Part shown: piece after piece, positions 1 through 11,300 of the stretch
How positions within the stretch are numbered: the stretch's first letter is position 1
Layout: every line of letters begins with the position of its first letter
Origin: Jaltomata sinuosa
Taxonomy: Eukaryota > Streptophyta > Magnoliopsida > Solanales > Solanaceae
Direction: 5' to 3'
DNA length: 64,000 bases
Assembly (NCBI GenBank): GCA_003996215.1
Contig: QJPP01001637.1
Coordinates: 431,501 to 495,500, forward strand
Program-made: the position numbers and the translations under genes
Notes under the pieces: generated by a model
Databases searched by the model: none
What the model was told of the DNA's origin: nothing
The model's input: only the letters and a program-made list of their open reading frames with translations

Positions 1-453
1 GCGATATTAATAAAATTCTTAAAACTAGACTCGCAATTCACCAACGCACGATTTCGATACTCAAGAATTCTCTCGGGAACCTCCCTTATATTTTATCACT
101 GTTTCGGAACTGAAATGGCGTTTTAAAACGTGAAGTCGAGGCTTAAATCGAGTTTAACCCGACCCGATTCGCGACCCAGTTCGCAACCCATTTTCTGCCA
201 GACAGTCCGCGGTAAAACAGTCATAACTCTTTACTCCGAGATCAATTGGACATGAGGTTTTGTGCGTTGGAAACTAGACTCGTAGACCTTCGATTTGGTA
301 TTTCGGGGGACTTCTAACTCTTTATATATTGGGAGAAAATCCCTGAGACATTTGACCCAAAGTTCAGGAAATTTCTTAAAGAACTTACGATAACTTTTGT
401 CGATTTGCTTGACTTCAAACTTATACGTGGAAATGACCGGAAGGGTCATTACA
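1..453 (-). repeat. 3' LTR of Del/Tekay-like element (first part only)
   Basis: On the minus strand this begins TGTAATGACCC at 453 and runs off the left window edge. Bases 45-453 match 8352-8761, the outer end of the 5' LTR, at most positions; I count about two dozen differences over some 410 bases by eye. Bases 1-44 no longer align with the corresponding part of the 5' LTR, so one of the two copies has an indel or insertion there. The purine-rich stretch just above 453 (read on the minus strand, containing GAGGACGAAAG) is a decayed polypurine tract. Confidence 0.85.
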
Positions 454-514
454 TCATCCACTACTAAAAAGGGCTTTCGTCCTCGAAAGTCAAGGTCAAG
501 GGGGTACCTGAAGG

Positions 515-3500
515 CTAAAATAGCTGCGGATACTGATCCCGCATATCTCTCTCGGTCTCCCAAGTAGCCTCCTCGACTGGACGGTGCCTCCACTGAACCT
601 TAACAACCGGGATCTCTCGAGACCTCAATCTCCTGACATCTCTGTCCAAAATAGCTGCCGGCTCCTCAATAAAGGCTAAACTCTCATCCAACTGAACCGA
701 ATCCCACTGCAACACATGAGACTCATCTGGGACATACCGCCGCAACATCGAAACATGAAATACAGGGTGTATAGCTGAAAACATCGGAGGTAAGGCTAAC
801 TGATAGGCAACGCTACCAACCCTCTGCAGAATCTCAAACGGCCCAATGTACCTGGGGCTAAGCTTGCCCCGCCTACCAAATCTCATCACGCCCTTCATGG
901 GCGATACACGGAGAAACACCAAGTCACCGACACTAAACTCCAAGGCACGAAGCCTACGATCAGCATAACTCTTCTTCCTGCTCTGAGCTGCCCGAAGTCT
1001 GTCCTGAATCACTCAGACTCGGTCTAAGGAATCTCGAAGCAAATCCGTGCTCTGTGGCCCAGCACTAGAACCATCAAACCAACCTACCGGTGATCTGCAA
1101 CGCCTGCCATACAAAGCCTCAAAAGGTGCCATGCCGATACTCGAATGGAAGCTGTTATTATAAGCAAACTCTGCCAAGGGAACAAACTGAACCCAAGAAC
1201 CTCCAAAGTCAAGAACACAGGCTCGAAGCATGTCCTCCAAAATCTGAATGGTCCTCTCGGACTGGCCATCTGTCTGAGGGTGGAAAGCGGTACTAAGATG
1301 AACCTCTGTACCCAAATCTCGCTGAGTAGCCCTCCAGAACTGAGATGTGAACTGAGTGCCGCGGTATGAAATGATAGAAGCTGGGACCCCATGCAACCGA
1401 ACTATCTCACGAAGGTAGATCTGAGCTAACCTCTCTGCACCATAAGAAGTCTGAACCGGCAAGAAATGTGCTGACTTAGTCAGCCTATCAACAATCACCC
1501 ATATGGAATCAAACCCATGAGAAGTACGGGGCAAACCAACAAGGAAGTCCATATTAATCCCTTCACACTTACACTCAGGAATGGGAAGTCGCTGCATCAA
1601 ACCACCAGGTCTCATGTGCTCGGACTTAACCTGCTGACAATTCAAGCACCGAGATACAAACTCCGCTATATCCCGCTTCATACCACTCCACCAGTAAAGC
1701 TGTCTCAAGTCCCTATACATCTTTGTTGTGCCAGGGTGAATGGAGTATCTAGTACAATGTGCCTCATGAAGTATCAACTGAATCAAATCACTAACCCTCG
1801 GAACACAAAGGCGACTATCAAACCTCAGAACCCCATCTGAATCTAGCGTAGCCCGACTGGTCTCACCCTGAAAAACCCGATCACGAAGGTCACACAACTG
1901 CTGATCCTCAAACTGACGGCCCTGAATCTGATCAATCAAAGTGGAACGAACCTCAACACTGGCGAGAACTCTGCTAGGATCCGACAAGTCAAGCCTAACC
2001 AGACGGTTAGCCAAGGACTGAATGTCCAGGGCCAACGGTCGCTCTGAAACTGAAAGAGAAGCTAGGCTACCCATACTCACTGCCTTCCGGCTCAAGGCAT
2101 CCGCTACAACGTTTGCCTTGCCCGGATGATACAGAATAGTGAAGTCATAGTCCTTCAGTAACTCGACCCATCTCCTCTGTCTCGAGTTCAACTCCCGCTG
2201 ACTCGTGATATACTGAAGACTACGGTGATCGGTGAAGATATCACAGTGAACTCCATATAAGTAATGCCTCCAGATCTTGAGCGCGAAAACTACCGCCGCC
2301 AGCTCTAAGTCATGAGTGGGGTAGTTGCGCTCGTGAACCTTCAGCTGCCTTGACGCATATGCTATTACTCGACCCTGCTGCATCAACACACAACCAAGAC
2401 CAACCCCAAAAGCATCACAATACACGGAGAAGCTCTGACCCTCAACCGGCAAAGTCAAAACTGGAGCTGAAGTCAATAAGGCCTTAAGCCTCTGGAAGCT
2501 ATCCTCACACTGATTCGACCACTGAAATGGGACATCCTTCCTAGTCAGCATAGTCAAGGGTGCTGCTATGGAAGAAAATCCCTCAACGAACCGTCTGTAA
2601 TAACTCGCCAACCCAATAAAGCTGCGAACCTCAGTAACAGTAGTAGGTCTAGGCCACTCACAAACCGCTGAAATCTTTCCCGGATCAACCCTAATCCCAT
2701 CCTTAGACACCACGTGCCCTAGGAATGAAACTGACTCAAGCCAAAACTCGCACTTTGAGAACTTGGCATAAAGCCAATGATCTCTCAAAGTCTAGAGTAT
2801 AACCCTCAAGTGCTGCTCATGCTCATCTCTACTACGCGAGTATACTAGGATGTCGTCTATAAAAACTATCACAAATGAGTACAAATACGGGCCAAGAACC
2901 CTGTGCATCAAATTCATAAAGGCTGCGGAGGCATTAGTCAACCCAAAAGACATCACCAGGAACTCATAATGGCCATAACGTGTCCTGAATGCTGTCTTAG
3001 GGATGTCCTCCGCCCTAATCCTCAGCTGATGGTAGCCGGACCTCACATCAATCTTCGAAAACACGACTGAACCCTGAAGCTGGTCAAACAAAGTCATCAA
3101 ATCCTCGGCTCGGATACCTGTTCTTCACTGTCACCCTATTCAGCTGTCGATAATCAATACACATGCGCATCGACCCATCCTTCTTCTTCACGAAGAGAAC
3201 AGGAGCACCCCAAGGTGACACACTCGGTCTAATAAACCCCTTAGCTAACAGATCCTGGAGTTGCTCCTTAAGCTCCCTCAACTCAGCAGGAGCCATACCG
3301 TAAGGAGGAATAGAAATGGGCCTAGTACCCGGCTCTAACTCAATAGCAAAATCAATATCTCTCTCAGGTGGAAGGCCTGGCAGGTCGGTAGGAAACACAT
3401 CAAGGAAGTCTCTAACCACAGGAACAGACTCAGGAGAAGTAGGGTCAGCACTAACATCTCGGACATATGCTAGATAAGCTAAACACCCACGGGAAATCAA

Positions 3501-4158
3501 CTTCCTAGCTAGAAGACAAGAGATGATCCCAGATGGTGCATGGCTAACAGAACCCTGCCACACCAACCGGGGAATCAACCGGGTACAGCTAATGGGTAAT
3601 GGTCTTGGATAACAATCCAAAACCACACGGTGAGGGGATAACCAGTCCATGCCCAGTATCACATCAAAATCTAGCATATCAAGAATCATCAAATCACCCC
3701 AAGTCTCTGAATCACCAATAGATAACATACAAGATCTCACAATCCGATCCACTACTAAAGAATCTCCTACTAGGGTCGAAACAGAAACAGGAACAGATAA
3801 TGGCTCACTAGCCAACCCCAAACAAGGCACAAAGTAGGCAGATACATATGAACAAGTGGATCCAGGATCAAATAAAGCCATAGCAGACTGATGGCACACA
3901 GAAATCGTACCTGTAATCACAGCATCTGAGGCCTCTGCCTCTGGTCTCCTAGGGACTGCGTAAAACTGACGACGACCTCCACCTACCCGACCACCATCCC
4001 TACCACCTGCTCTACCGCATGGCGCACCACCTCTACTCTGACAACCACCCCCTCTAGCAGGGGGCTGAACTGCCCGTAAAGGCTCAGCTAACTGAATTGT
4101 ACCCTGCTGAGGGCAATCTTTAGCAAAATGACCCATCGCACCACACGTAAAACAAGCC
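515..4158 (-). pseudogene. Gypsy pol polyprotein (zinc knuckle, PR, RT, RNase H, IN, chromodomain), decayed
   Basis: Reading down the minus strand: a CCHC knuckle ([14 protein letters not shown]) at about 4111-4158; an aspartic protease with FDPGST at about 3870; an RT N-terminal part ending near 3108 in a frameshift; the RT core with the FIDDILVYS motif at about 2825-2855; RNase H from about 2430 ([10 protein letters not shown]) to 2220; an integrase with an HHCC zinc finger near 1630-1790 and a core near 1300-1550; and a chromodomain-like end at 515-700. A TAG at 2792-2794 and a TGA at 1013-1015 sit where the family normally has Gln and Arg codons. The middle catalytic Asp of integrase is replaced by Tyr (codon 1364-1366, SYRGTQF instead of SDRGTQF). 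The protein would copy and integrate the element if intact, but these breaks mean it is dead. Confidence 0.92.
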
Positions 4159-4316
4159 CCTGATGGACTACTCAGTCAAGATGAACCAGCAAATCCCGTA
4201 TGACCACCACGGCCTGATGCCCCAGAAACTATACCCCTCGAAGGCTGGCCGCTATAGCCCTGATGGCTGCCCTGACCCTGCTCGAACTGGGTACTACCGA
4301 AAGTCTGAAGGGAAGC

Positions 4317-5453
4317 CTAAACCGGTCGGCTGGACTGACCCTGGTACTGCTGTGGCTGATAACTCCGGCTCCACTGGCCAGGACCTCTACCGCCATATCT
4401 GGAACCACTATAGACACCCTGATGTCGAGGCCTCTTATCTCTGGACCCCTGATCATGTCGCTGTAAGTCCTCCACAGTGCGAGCATAGTCTACAATGGCC
4501 TGGAATGACCGACCACTGGCAATCAATATCTCAGCTGGCTGCCTGATCTCTGGCCTCAACCCCCATACAAATCTGCGAATCCTATCAGCCTCGGTAGGAA
4601 TGATCATAGCTCCGAACGGTGCTAGCTGATAAAAACGGGTCTCATACTCCGAGATAGTCGTAGACCCCTGTACAAGGTGAGTAAACTGCTCCCTGCGACG
4701 CTCCCGATCACTCTGGGTAGGAACTTGGCCATAAAGGCCTCATAAAACTCAGACCAGGTCAAAGGAGGTGACGACGGTGGTCTACAAGCAACCTGGGCCC
4801 TGACCCAACCATAAATTCGCTGGGCCCTCCAACGTAGGTAGTAATTACCAACCCCGTGAGTCTTCCAACAAACCCGAAATGATGCAACATACTCCTCACA
4901 GGTAGTGAATACAAGTCATCGTTGCGATCCTGTCCAGAAGTAACCGCACAAAACCTCGGAGTGTGCTAACCTCAAAACACTACCCAGACGCCTTCTGCTC
5001 GACTTCTGTCATAGCTGGGCGAGGAGCAGAGGCTGTGCAAAAAGACTGGAACCGGAATAACTCCGCACGGGGAGCCATAGTAGCAGGCTGCGCTCCTGAG
5101 CTCTGTGCACCCAGGGCTGCCCCCTGAGCGGATGTCTGCGCTACCTCGGAAGGCCGCTCTCCAATCACACCCAAAAGCTGTAATAGTAATCCCCGAATAT
5201 CTGGAGACTGAGCTGTGGCTGGAGCTGGCACAGAAGTGGGCACGGGAGCTGGTACTCAAGCTGGCGCTGGAGCTGATACTCGAGCTGGCGCTGGAGCTGG
5301 TGGTACCTGGGCTGCCCCCTGAACCACATGCTGCTCGGGCTCTATCTCCACGCTAGCAGCTTTAGCAGGTGCCACTGCTCGAGGGCGTCCTCGACCCCTA
5401 GCTGGAGTGGGAGGCTCATCTTCGCGTGATGCCGATGATTTCGTACGAACCAT
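4317..5453 (-). pseudogene. Gypsy gag, decayed
   Basis: The reading frame opens with MVRTKSSASR at 5453 and has an Ala/Pro-rich N-terminus (APAPARVSAPAPA). It then continues in broken frames through a retrotransposon gag core near 4600-4800 to a Gly/Arg/Gln-rich tail ending near 4317. The part RPEIRQPAEILIASGRSFQ with a following basic, Tyr/Gly/Gln-rich linker is typical of Del-type gag just before the CCHC knuckle, which follows at about 4111-4158. Gag would form the particle that packages element RNA. Stops near 5250 and 4980 and frame changes around 4750-4700 make it a pseudogene. Confidence 0.85.
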
Positions 5454-5651
5454 CTGCGGAAGAATGAAGTAGAATAAATGAGATCTCCAGAAACTTCAAG
5501 GGTAGTACGCACGACACAGAAGCAATGAAAGAGTCAAATTTCCTAAAATGTCACTGTAGCCTCCCAAAGATTGAGTGCGGACGTCTCCGCCCCGATCCAC
5601 AAGACTCTACTAGACATTGGCTCCTATACCGATGACACCGGTGAACCTAAA

Positions 5652-5663
5652 GCTCTGATACCA
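5652..5663 (-). other. tRNA-Met primer binding site of Del-like element
   Basis: The minus strand reads TGGTATCAGAGC, the complement of the 3' end of plant initiator tRNA-Met, three bases inside the 5' LTR end. It would prime minus-strand DNA synthesis. It fixes both the orientation and the LTR boundary. Confidence 0.93.
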
Positions 5664-5666
5664 AGT

Positions 5667-8600
5667 TGTCACGACCCAATTCCTAGGTCATGATGGCACC
5701 TACAACCCCCGGTAGGTGAACCAATCCCCCGTAGCTCAGAACAGTTAGTAATGGGCTACTATCTAGCAAATAAGGGAAACAAGACGAATAAAATAGATAA
5801 CAGGAGTATATACATATACATATGCGGAAATTAACTCAACCCCAAGACCTGGTATCATAGTACAAAGCCAAACTACATACATGGAGTGCAAATGAACTAA
5901 AACTATATATACAGATGTCTCTGAATGGTAATAGAGTACATGAAGCAAAAGATAAACTAAAGCTAAGCTCCGATCGCCAAGAGCTCACCCTCAGCCTGAA
6001 GTAGTCTCCAACAGATCTCCAAGCACGAATCACAACGATCTATCGGCGATGGCCCACGCTAGGATCTGCACCCAAAGATGCAGGGGTAGGGGTGAGCACC
6101 AAATGCGAAGCATAAGGTAACCAGTAGGTATCATAGGCCGACTGGGCACATATAAGATAAAAGCGCGTTAATAGACAGAATAGAAGCAAGTAGTCACAGA
6201 AATCAACGAAAAGTACACAGGAACTAGCCCAGAGGGAAACCAACAGAACCACATGTGAGGCTAGTAAGAAGAATATACACACCATAGGCACAGGTGAAAG
6301 TAAGAAATAACGCACCTGGGGTCCTTGCAACAACAGTGTATACAAAATAAGTTCACGAAATGGACGGTATACCGGTAACCTCAAGTGTAAGAAGAAGAGA
6401 GGAAGAGTAATAATAGGCATGCTCAGAGACATGAATCAAACTCAACTAATCATACCAATCTCATACTTATCCATAATAGAGAACCATTCTGTAAGTAAAA
6501 AGCAAAAGTCTACCTACAGTCCCTCGGCCGCCCATACAACCGAGGAACACAAACAAGTGAAAACAAACCCTCCGGCATCCCATACTACCGGAGCGTACAA
6601 TCAGCAAACAGCAAACAAGGGTGGAACCCCGAACCATGAATGATATGATGCATGAAGATCTCAAGTGCCATAGTATCTCTGTATGTACCTCCTCCGGCGC
6701 CGATCCGGCCCAGCAGGTAGGTTCCATGGAAGGACTCTGCCCGTATACCTCTACTCCCCCGTATACCCCTCTTCCGGCACACGCAGCCCGTAGCCCCTGG
6801 CCCGGATAGCACGGTCCATGGAGGTCCCCGACCCCATACTAAATCTCAGTATCAGAACATGTATCAAGATAGAGACCCAGTCTCGATATCAAGATAGAGC
6901 CCAGGTCTCGAATAGTGCATGCCCAGACCCTTCTAGCGACTAAAAAATAGTAGGGAAAATATCTCAAAAACCCCTCCAAGGGTGCCCGGGCATAGTCGGG
7001 TCTAAACAGTAAAAAGTCATCTCAGGTGCTCGGTCCGACCGAGGCTAAAAATCATCTCAAGTAACAAGAAAACTCAACTAGCACCCCGGCCCTGCCGAGT
7101 CTAGCGATAATCATAAAACTGATGATTTTAAACATAATTTACTTTCTTGCCCAAAAATCTCCACAAGTGAAATCAACCATTTCCAAATCATTTCCATCAA
7201 AAATGGGCCCCCCGGGCCATGCAAGGTTTAGAAAACAGTGCCAGTAGGCCCGAAGCCAAAACCACAGTAAAACATGGATAAAACCTCTTTATATGCATGG
7301 AAATGGTATGATCACACACAATAGCTGCCCCGCAGCTCACAATCAACCTATCGACCCTGCACAGGCCCACAGCTACTCAGCAAGCATAACCAGCCTAGAA
7401 GGATAATTCTATGCCCGGGACTCGCGGACATTCCCAAAAATCCCACCTTCTATGTTCCAGAGTCAACAAGGCCTCGCAGGACCACAAGGGTAAATAAAAT
7501 ATACCGGCAAATACTACAAACAACGGAGGAACAAAAGTAGGCGGTTATGAATAAAGCGGTCAAGGTCTGTGGTACCAACCTAATAAACCAACCCAAGGAT
7601 GCCCATTAATACAATTTTATTTTATATATACGGAGTCTAGGGAAATTAAACCGTAACCTACCTGTCGTCCGACGACAAGCTGCTGGAACAACGATGTCCA
7701 AGCTCGAACCACTCCGAGAAAATCCAAAACTAAATCGGAATCGGATTCGGATTTGGGATGGAACAACTTGACGTAGATAATTGATTTCCTTTCGGTGATC
7801 GAACGAGGTGTCAACGTAATTTCTTTCCACCAAATATTTTCCACGGTAAGAACATATATCTTAATTTGCAACTTTCTGCTGACCATATATCACAATAACC
7901 TAAGCTAAATTAGGATAAGTACTAATGGCATTATACATATATATATATATGAACTTTCAGCAAGTCCAATGTTGCCACTACTAAATATACTAGTGCTGCC
8001 TTCATCTTCCACTTACACGTGGGGGTGGAGGTGGCAACCAATTTCTCTCCGTTAGGTATATACTCGGGTATTGCGTAAATTCGTGGTAAAATAAATATAA
8101 TATTTTAAATATACCATAATTCATAGAAAATTATTTCAAACAAAACCTACTATATTATAATCATAAATTTTAACATAACTAAATTTACTATCTCCGTTAA
8201 AATATTACGGAGTATAAAAACTTTATAAAATAAATACGTATACACTTATATCGTATCAAAGTATATTTTTCATAAACCTTTAAAATATTTTGAAAAGGCA
8301 ATAATAATATAATTTTTACCAAATTCAACTTTTAAATAACGTATTTTCAAATACGCACGATTTCGATACTCAAGAATTCTCTCGGGATCCTCCCTTATTT
8401 TTTATAACTGTTTCGGAACTGAAATGGCATTTAAAACGTGACGTCGAGGCTTAAATCGAGTTTAACCCGACCCGGTTCGCGACCCGGTTCGCAACCCATT
8501 TTCTGCCAGACAGTCCGCGGTAAAACAGTCATAACTCTTTACTCCGAGATCAGTTGGACGTGAGGTTTTGTGCGTTGGAAACTAGACTCGTAGACCTTTG

Positions 8601-8761
8601 ATTTGGTATTTTGGGGGACTTCTAACTCTTTATATACTGGTAGAAAAGCCCTGACACATTTGACCCAAAGTTCAGAAAATTTGTTAAAGGTCTTACGATA
8701 TCTTTTGTCGATTTGCTTGACTTCAAAACTCAAACGTGGAAATGACCGGAAGGGTCATTAC
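5667..8761 (-). repeat. 5' LTR of Del/Tekay-like element (about 3.1 kb)
   Basis: On the minus strand it starts TGTAATGACCC at 8761 and ends GGGTCGTGACA at 5667, directly before the primer binding site. The length of about 3095 bases is large but long LTRs are known in this lineage. Its outermost 410 bases match 45-453. The inner part holds direct short repeats such as the ACCGGAG/CCGAGG phrases at 6520-6800. Bases about 7915-8350 are unusually AT-rich and have no counterpart in the visible 3' LTR, so a secondary insertion here is possible. The outer end abuts a caulimovirid reading frame. Confidence 0.85.
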
Positions 8762-9066
8762 AGTATTCTAGATCCAATGGTTGCACACGTTGTATCTAAC
8801 TCTCTTAAATGTTGGTGTAGTATTCGTTTTTGGCTTCTACTTAGTCCTTTATTTTGTGATAATTGTTCTAAGTATACTTGCTTCTTTTCTACCAAGGTCT
8901 CGTAATATTCAGAGTATAATTCTTTTAACTCTCTGGCGTACCAGTATGTTTCTTGGGTTAATATTACGTCTTTTTCGTACGTCTTTCTGAAAATTTTTTT
9001 AGCTATTCTTTTTGTAGTTTTTTCTGTAATATTTTGATGTATAAAGAGAATTTCTAGAGTTTCCAT
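8762..9066 (-). pseudogene. Caulimovirid 5'-region ORF, cut by Del LTR
   Basis: A frame beginning METLEILFIHQ that is rich in Lys, Glu, Tyr and Leu and looks mostly helical, running into the LTR boundary at 8761, where it is cut. It lies downstream of the primer binding site on the same strand, the place of the first genes in caulimovirids. I do not recognise a conserved domain. Together with the frame just upstream (9090-9272) it may represent one original gene split by a frameshift. The rest of it, if kept, should lie beyond the left window edge on the far side of the Del element. Confidence 0.55.
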
Positions 9067-9089
9067 ATACCTAAAAGTCTTTATATTAA

Positions 9090-9272
9090 CTAGTCTAGAT
9101 AATTATATATCTCGTAAGGCCAAAAGTCTTCAGTTGAATTAATGATTTTATCTAGTATATTTTGTTGTAAGTCTTGATTAAAGTCTTTATTTATATTAAC
9201 TATTTTTAATATAATAATTAATAATTTAGTCTTAAAAAATCTCTGATATTTAGAAATATGTGGGTTTTCCAT
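9090..9272 (-). pseudogene. Caulimovirid short ORF downstream of primer binding site
   Basis: Sixty codons starting MENPHISKYQRFF, 25 bases downstream of the primer binding site on the minus strand. The composition is Asn-, Ile- and Lys-rich like the other viral frames here. It ends 23 bases before the next frame (9066), and both may be fragments of one ORF. No known domain is recognised. Confidence 0.45.
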
Positions 9273-9296
9273 AAACCAGTGGTCTTTTGGATTAAC

Positions 9297-9309
9297 GGCT
9301 CTGATACCA
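9297..9309 (-). other. tRNA-Met primer binding site of the caulimovirid
   Basis: The minus strand reads TGGTATCAGAGCC, matching the initiator tRNA-Met 3' end that primes minus-strand DNA synthesis in Caulimoviridae. Its orientation agrees with the flanking minus-strand viral frames and is opposite to the transactivator segment at 9689-11340. Confidence 0.85.
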
Positions 9310-9383
9310 ATAAAATATGATATTTCAAAAATAAAGGGGTTGTAAGCAAATGTTGTAAAATCCTACTCGGTACTCCCTCCTCC

Positions 9384-9647
9384 TTAATCTATAGCCATGT
9401 TAGTATAGTTGTAAGTATTAAAATCTAAGTATTTCTCCATTATGTCTAATTTGCAAGTTATCTTATTGGACTCCCAATGTTTCAGGGGTTTTTCTCCAAT
9501 TATTTCTAGTTCGTCTAGAATTTGTATTATTTTTTCTAGATCTCTCTGATCTTTAATTATTCCTATTTGTTTTATTCCATTCCTCAAATTGTAAAGTTCA
9601 TTATTTATTTCTATTAAAGAATAATCTTTTTCCATAGCTACATCCAC
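9384..9647 (-). CDS. Caulimovirid ORF upstream of primer binding site, unknown function
   Basis: An 87-codon frame starting MDVAMEKDYSLIEINNEL, with a regular Leu/Ile spacing that suggests an alpha-helical, possibly coiled-coil protein. It ends 75 bases before the primer binding site. Soymoviruses are known to have small ORFs around this site, so the place is plausible for a leader-region gene, but I see no motif that identifies it. It starts about 40 bases from the start of the opposite-strand transactivator frame, so an inversion junction lies between them. Confidence 0.5.
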   Translation of the reverse strand: MDVAMEKDYSLIEINNELYNLRNGIKQIGIIKDQRDLEKIIQILDELEIIGEKPLKHWESNKITCKLDIMEKYLDFNTYNYTNMAID

Positions 9648-9688
9648 ATTATGTTAAGTTTGTTTCCGCCGATAATTACTTACAGACT

Positions 9689-10879
9689 TTGCTAAGAACT
9701 ACTCAGTTCAAAGCACAGACTCGAATGGATACACAAAAATTAGAAAGACTATATTTTGGTAAGCAGAATCTAATATGCTATCCAGAATGTAACTTGAATT
9801 TCAGGGTGCAAGGAGGGACAAGCATAGACAAACCCCAGAGATGTCTAATAGATAACCTGTGGATATCCTTCGGCAAAACTCCCAAAGACCATGGATATTT
9901 TATTTCAGTTTTAAATGCTTTATGCTCATACTTTACAGAGAAAAACCAAGACAAAAAATTTAAATTTTATGCGGTAATACAAGGAAAAAAGCCAGGAGTT
10001 TTTCAGACACTGATAGAAGTAATAGACAATATTAGAAATTTTCAGACACCTTTATTCAAAGGGTTTAATGATTTAAATGAAGCGTTGGATTACGCTAGGG
10101 GAAATTTAGGACCCAATTTCTTTATTACCCCTTCTCTTAGACAAATTACTACTACTCCTCAGTATAGAATAAATAAAGACACAGACAAAATTATTTTTTG
10201 TGACCACTGTGAAACTATGACAAATGCTTTTAAAAGAGTAAATAGCAGAAATGAAGAATTGACACAAGAAAAAGACAAAATGGTAGAACATATTAAAATA
10301 CTACAAGAAAGAATTAAAATACTTCATTTTGAAATTAGTCAGACTCAATTTCCAATACATACCACACAACAAGTATTTTCGACTTCAAATATACAAAAGA
10401 GTTCTCCATCTCAAAAAATGGATAAGACGGGTGTGCATTCCCCAATGAATGTAGAAAGATCTACTATACCAGATATAGGTATAGCTAGTCCAGTTCAAAC
10501 GGTAACTGGTAAAGACAAATCAAATCCGTTAATGGCTGACACTTTGCCAAAAAGTGTAAGAATACTACCAGACAGTTTTAACATGGCCGGAACTTCCTCA
10601 ACAAAGACAGAAAAGAAAAATGAGACTAGAAGGCGAGGAATAAACCTACGAAAAAAGAAAGGTAAAAAATTAGAAGATGTTCTAAACAGTACGTTGAAGA
10701 AATTTTTAGAAGAAAAAACTAAAGAAGTAATTAGTGAAAATCCACGACCAGAGTCATCACACAGTAGTTATAACTCAGCTATAGATCCAACAATGGATCA
10801 ATTTGCTCAAGACCCTAATGAAGACGAAGACTCAGGCATGAGTTTCGACACCATAGCGGAACACAACCTGAACACATAA
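9689..10879 (+). CDS. Caulimovirid transactivator/viroplasmin (inclusion body protein)
   Basis: An uninterrupted 396-codon frame. The natural start may be the second Met at 9725 (MDTQKLERLY), since the first 12 codons overlap the likely rearrangement junction. Residues about 92-137 carry the conserved viroplasmin core: YAVIQGKKPGVF, then FKGFNDLNEALDYAR, a fold related to the N-terminal domain of RNase H1. A Cys pair (CDHCE) and a coiled coil follow at about 170-220, then a strongly basic patch (RRRGINLRKKKGKK) near 320 and an acidic C-terminus. In caulimoviruses this protein forms the inclusion bodies and allows reinitiation of translation on the polycistronic RNA. The gene stands directly before the pregenomic RNA promoter, as in the viruses. 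It is unexpected that this frame alone stays open in a decayed copy. Confidence 0.9.
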   Translation: MLRTTQFKAQTRMDTQKLERLYFGKQNLICYPECNLNFRVQGGTSIDKPQRCLIDNLWISFGKTPKDHGYFISVLNALCSYFTEKNQDKKFKFYAVIQGKKPGVFQTLIEVIDNIRNFQTPLFKGFNDLNEALDYARGNLGPNFFITPSLRQITTTPQYRINKDTDKIIFCDHCETMTNAFKRVNSRNEELTQEKDKMVEHIKILQERIKILHFEISQTQFPIHTTQQVFSTSNIQKSSPSQKMDKTGVHSPMNVERSTIPDIGIASPVQTVTGKDKSNPLMADTLPKSVRILPDSFNMAGTSSTKTEKKNETRRRGINLRKKKGKKLEDVLNSTLKKFLEEKTKEVISENPRPESSHSSYNSAIDPTMDQFAQDPNEDEDSGMSFDTIAEHNLNT

Positions 10880-10910
10880 GGTAAAAACAGTATCAACAAA
10901 GACAACAAGA

Positions 10911-10971
10911 CAAATACGCAAGCCATGACTCATGCTGAAAAGAAGACAAAAACAAATACGTAAGCCATGAC
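10911..10971 (+). promoter_or_regulatory. Duplicated as-1-like enhancer element of viral promoter
   Basis: The phrase CAAATACGYAAGCCATGAC occurs at 10911-10929 and again at 10953-10971, 42 bases apart. ACGT/TGAC-type elements upstream of the TATA box are typical of caulimovirus pregenomic promoters (as-1 in cauliflower mosaic virus). A further TGACG is at about 11035. Function here is inferred. Confidence 0.6.
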
Positions 10972-11123
10972 ATAAAGAAGCACTAAGATGGAGCACTCAA
11001 ATATCAAAAAAGGACAAAGAATCAATCAAGCATGTGACGATGGGGCCCACAGCGCACCCGGCAGCTAAAGATTCTTCAACTCAATTGAAATAAAAATTTG
11101 AAATCCGCTCCTACAAAGTCATC

Positions 11124-11131
11124 TATAAATA
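11124..11131 (+). promoter_or_regulatory. TATA box of caulimovirid pregenomic RNA promoter
   Basis: TATAAATA lies 245 bases after the transactivator stop, followed by a short pyrimidine stretch (TCCCCTCTTTC) and then a purine-rich leader. The layout transactivator, enhancer, TATA, leader is that of Caulimoviridae. Transcription would start near 11155 and point rightward, into the antisense of the movement/coat polyprotein. Confidence 0.75.
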
Positions 11132-11246
11132 TCCCCTCTTTCAGAAGAGTATGATATAACAAAAAAGAGAGAAAAAGAGTAAGAGAGAGAAGTGAGAAAT
11201 AAGAGAGTAAGTTAGCAAGTTTTTCATTTTCAGTTTGTAATAGTTG

Positions 11247-11252
11247 AATAAA
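11247..11252 (+). terminator. Viral polyadenylation signal AATAAA
   Basis: AATAAA lies about 90 bases downstream of the expected start of the pregenomic RNA. Caulimovirids keep their poly(A) signal just after the promoter so that a terminally redundant RNA can be made; the spacing here fits. Confidence 0.6.
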
Positions 11253-11300
11253 CTATTTGTAAAAATAAGAGTGAGAATAAGAAAGAGAGAGTTGTAAAGT

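Larger units (their letters stand above)
454..5666 (-). mobile_element. Internal region of Ty3/gypsy Del/Tekay-like chromovirus
   Basis: This is the region between the two LTRs of an element on the minus strand. The order gag, zinc knuckle, protease, reverse transcriptase, RNase H, integrase, chromodomain-like C-terminus is seen reading downward from 5453 to 515, which is the Ty3/gypsy order. A primer binding site complementary to initiator tRNA-Met lies next to the 5' LTR at 5652-5663. The C-terminal EEATWE signature is the one found in Del/Tekay chromoviruses. Several stops and frameshifts show that it is no longer autonomous. With both LTRs the element spans at least 1-8761. Confidence 0.93.
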
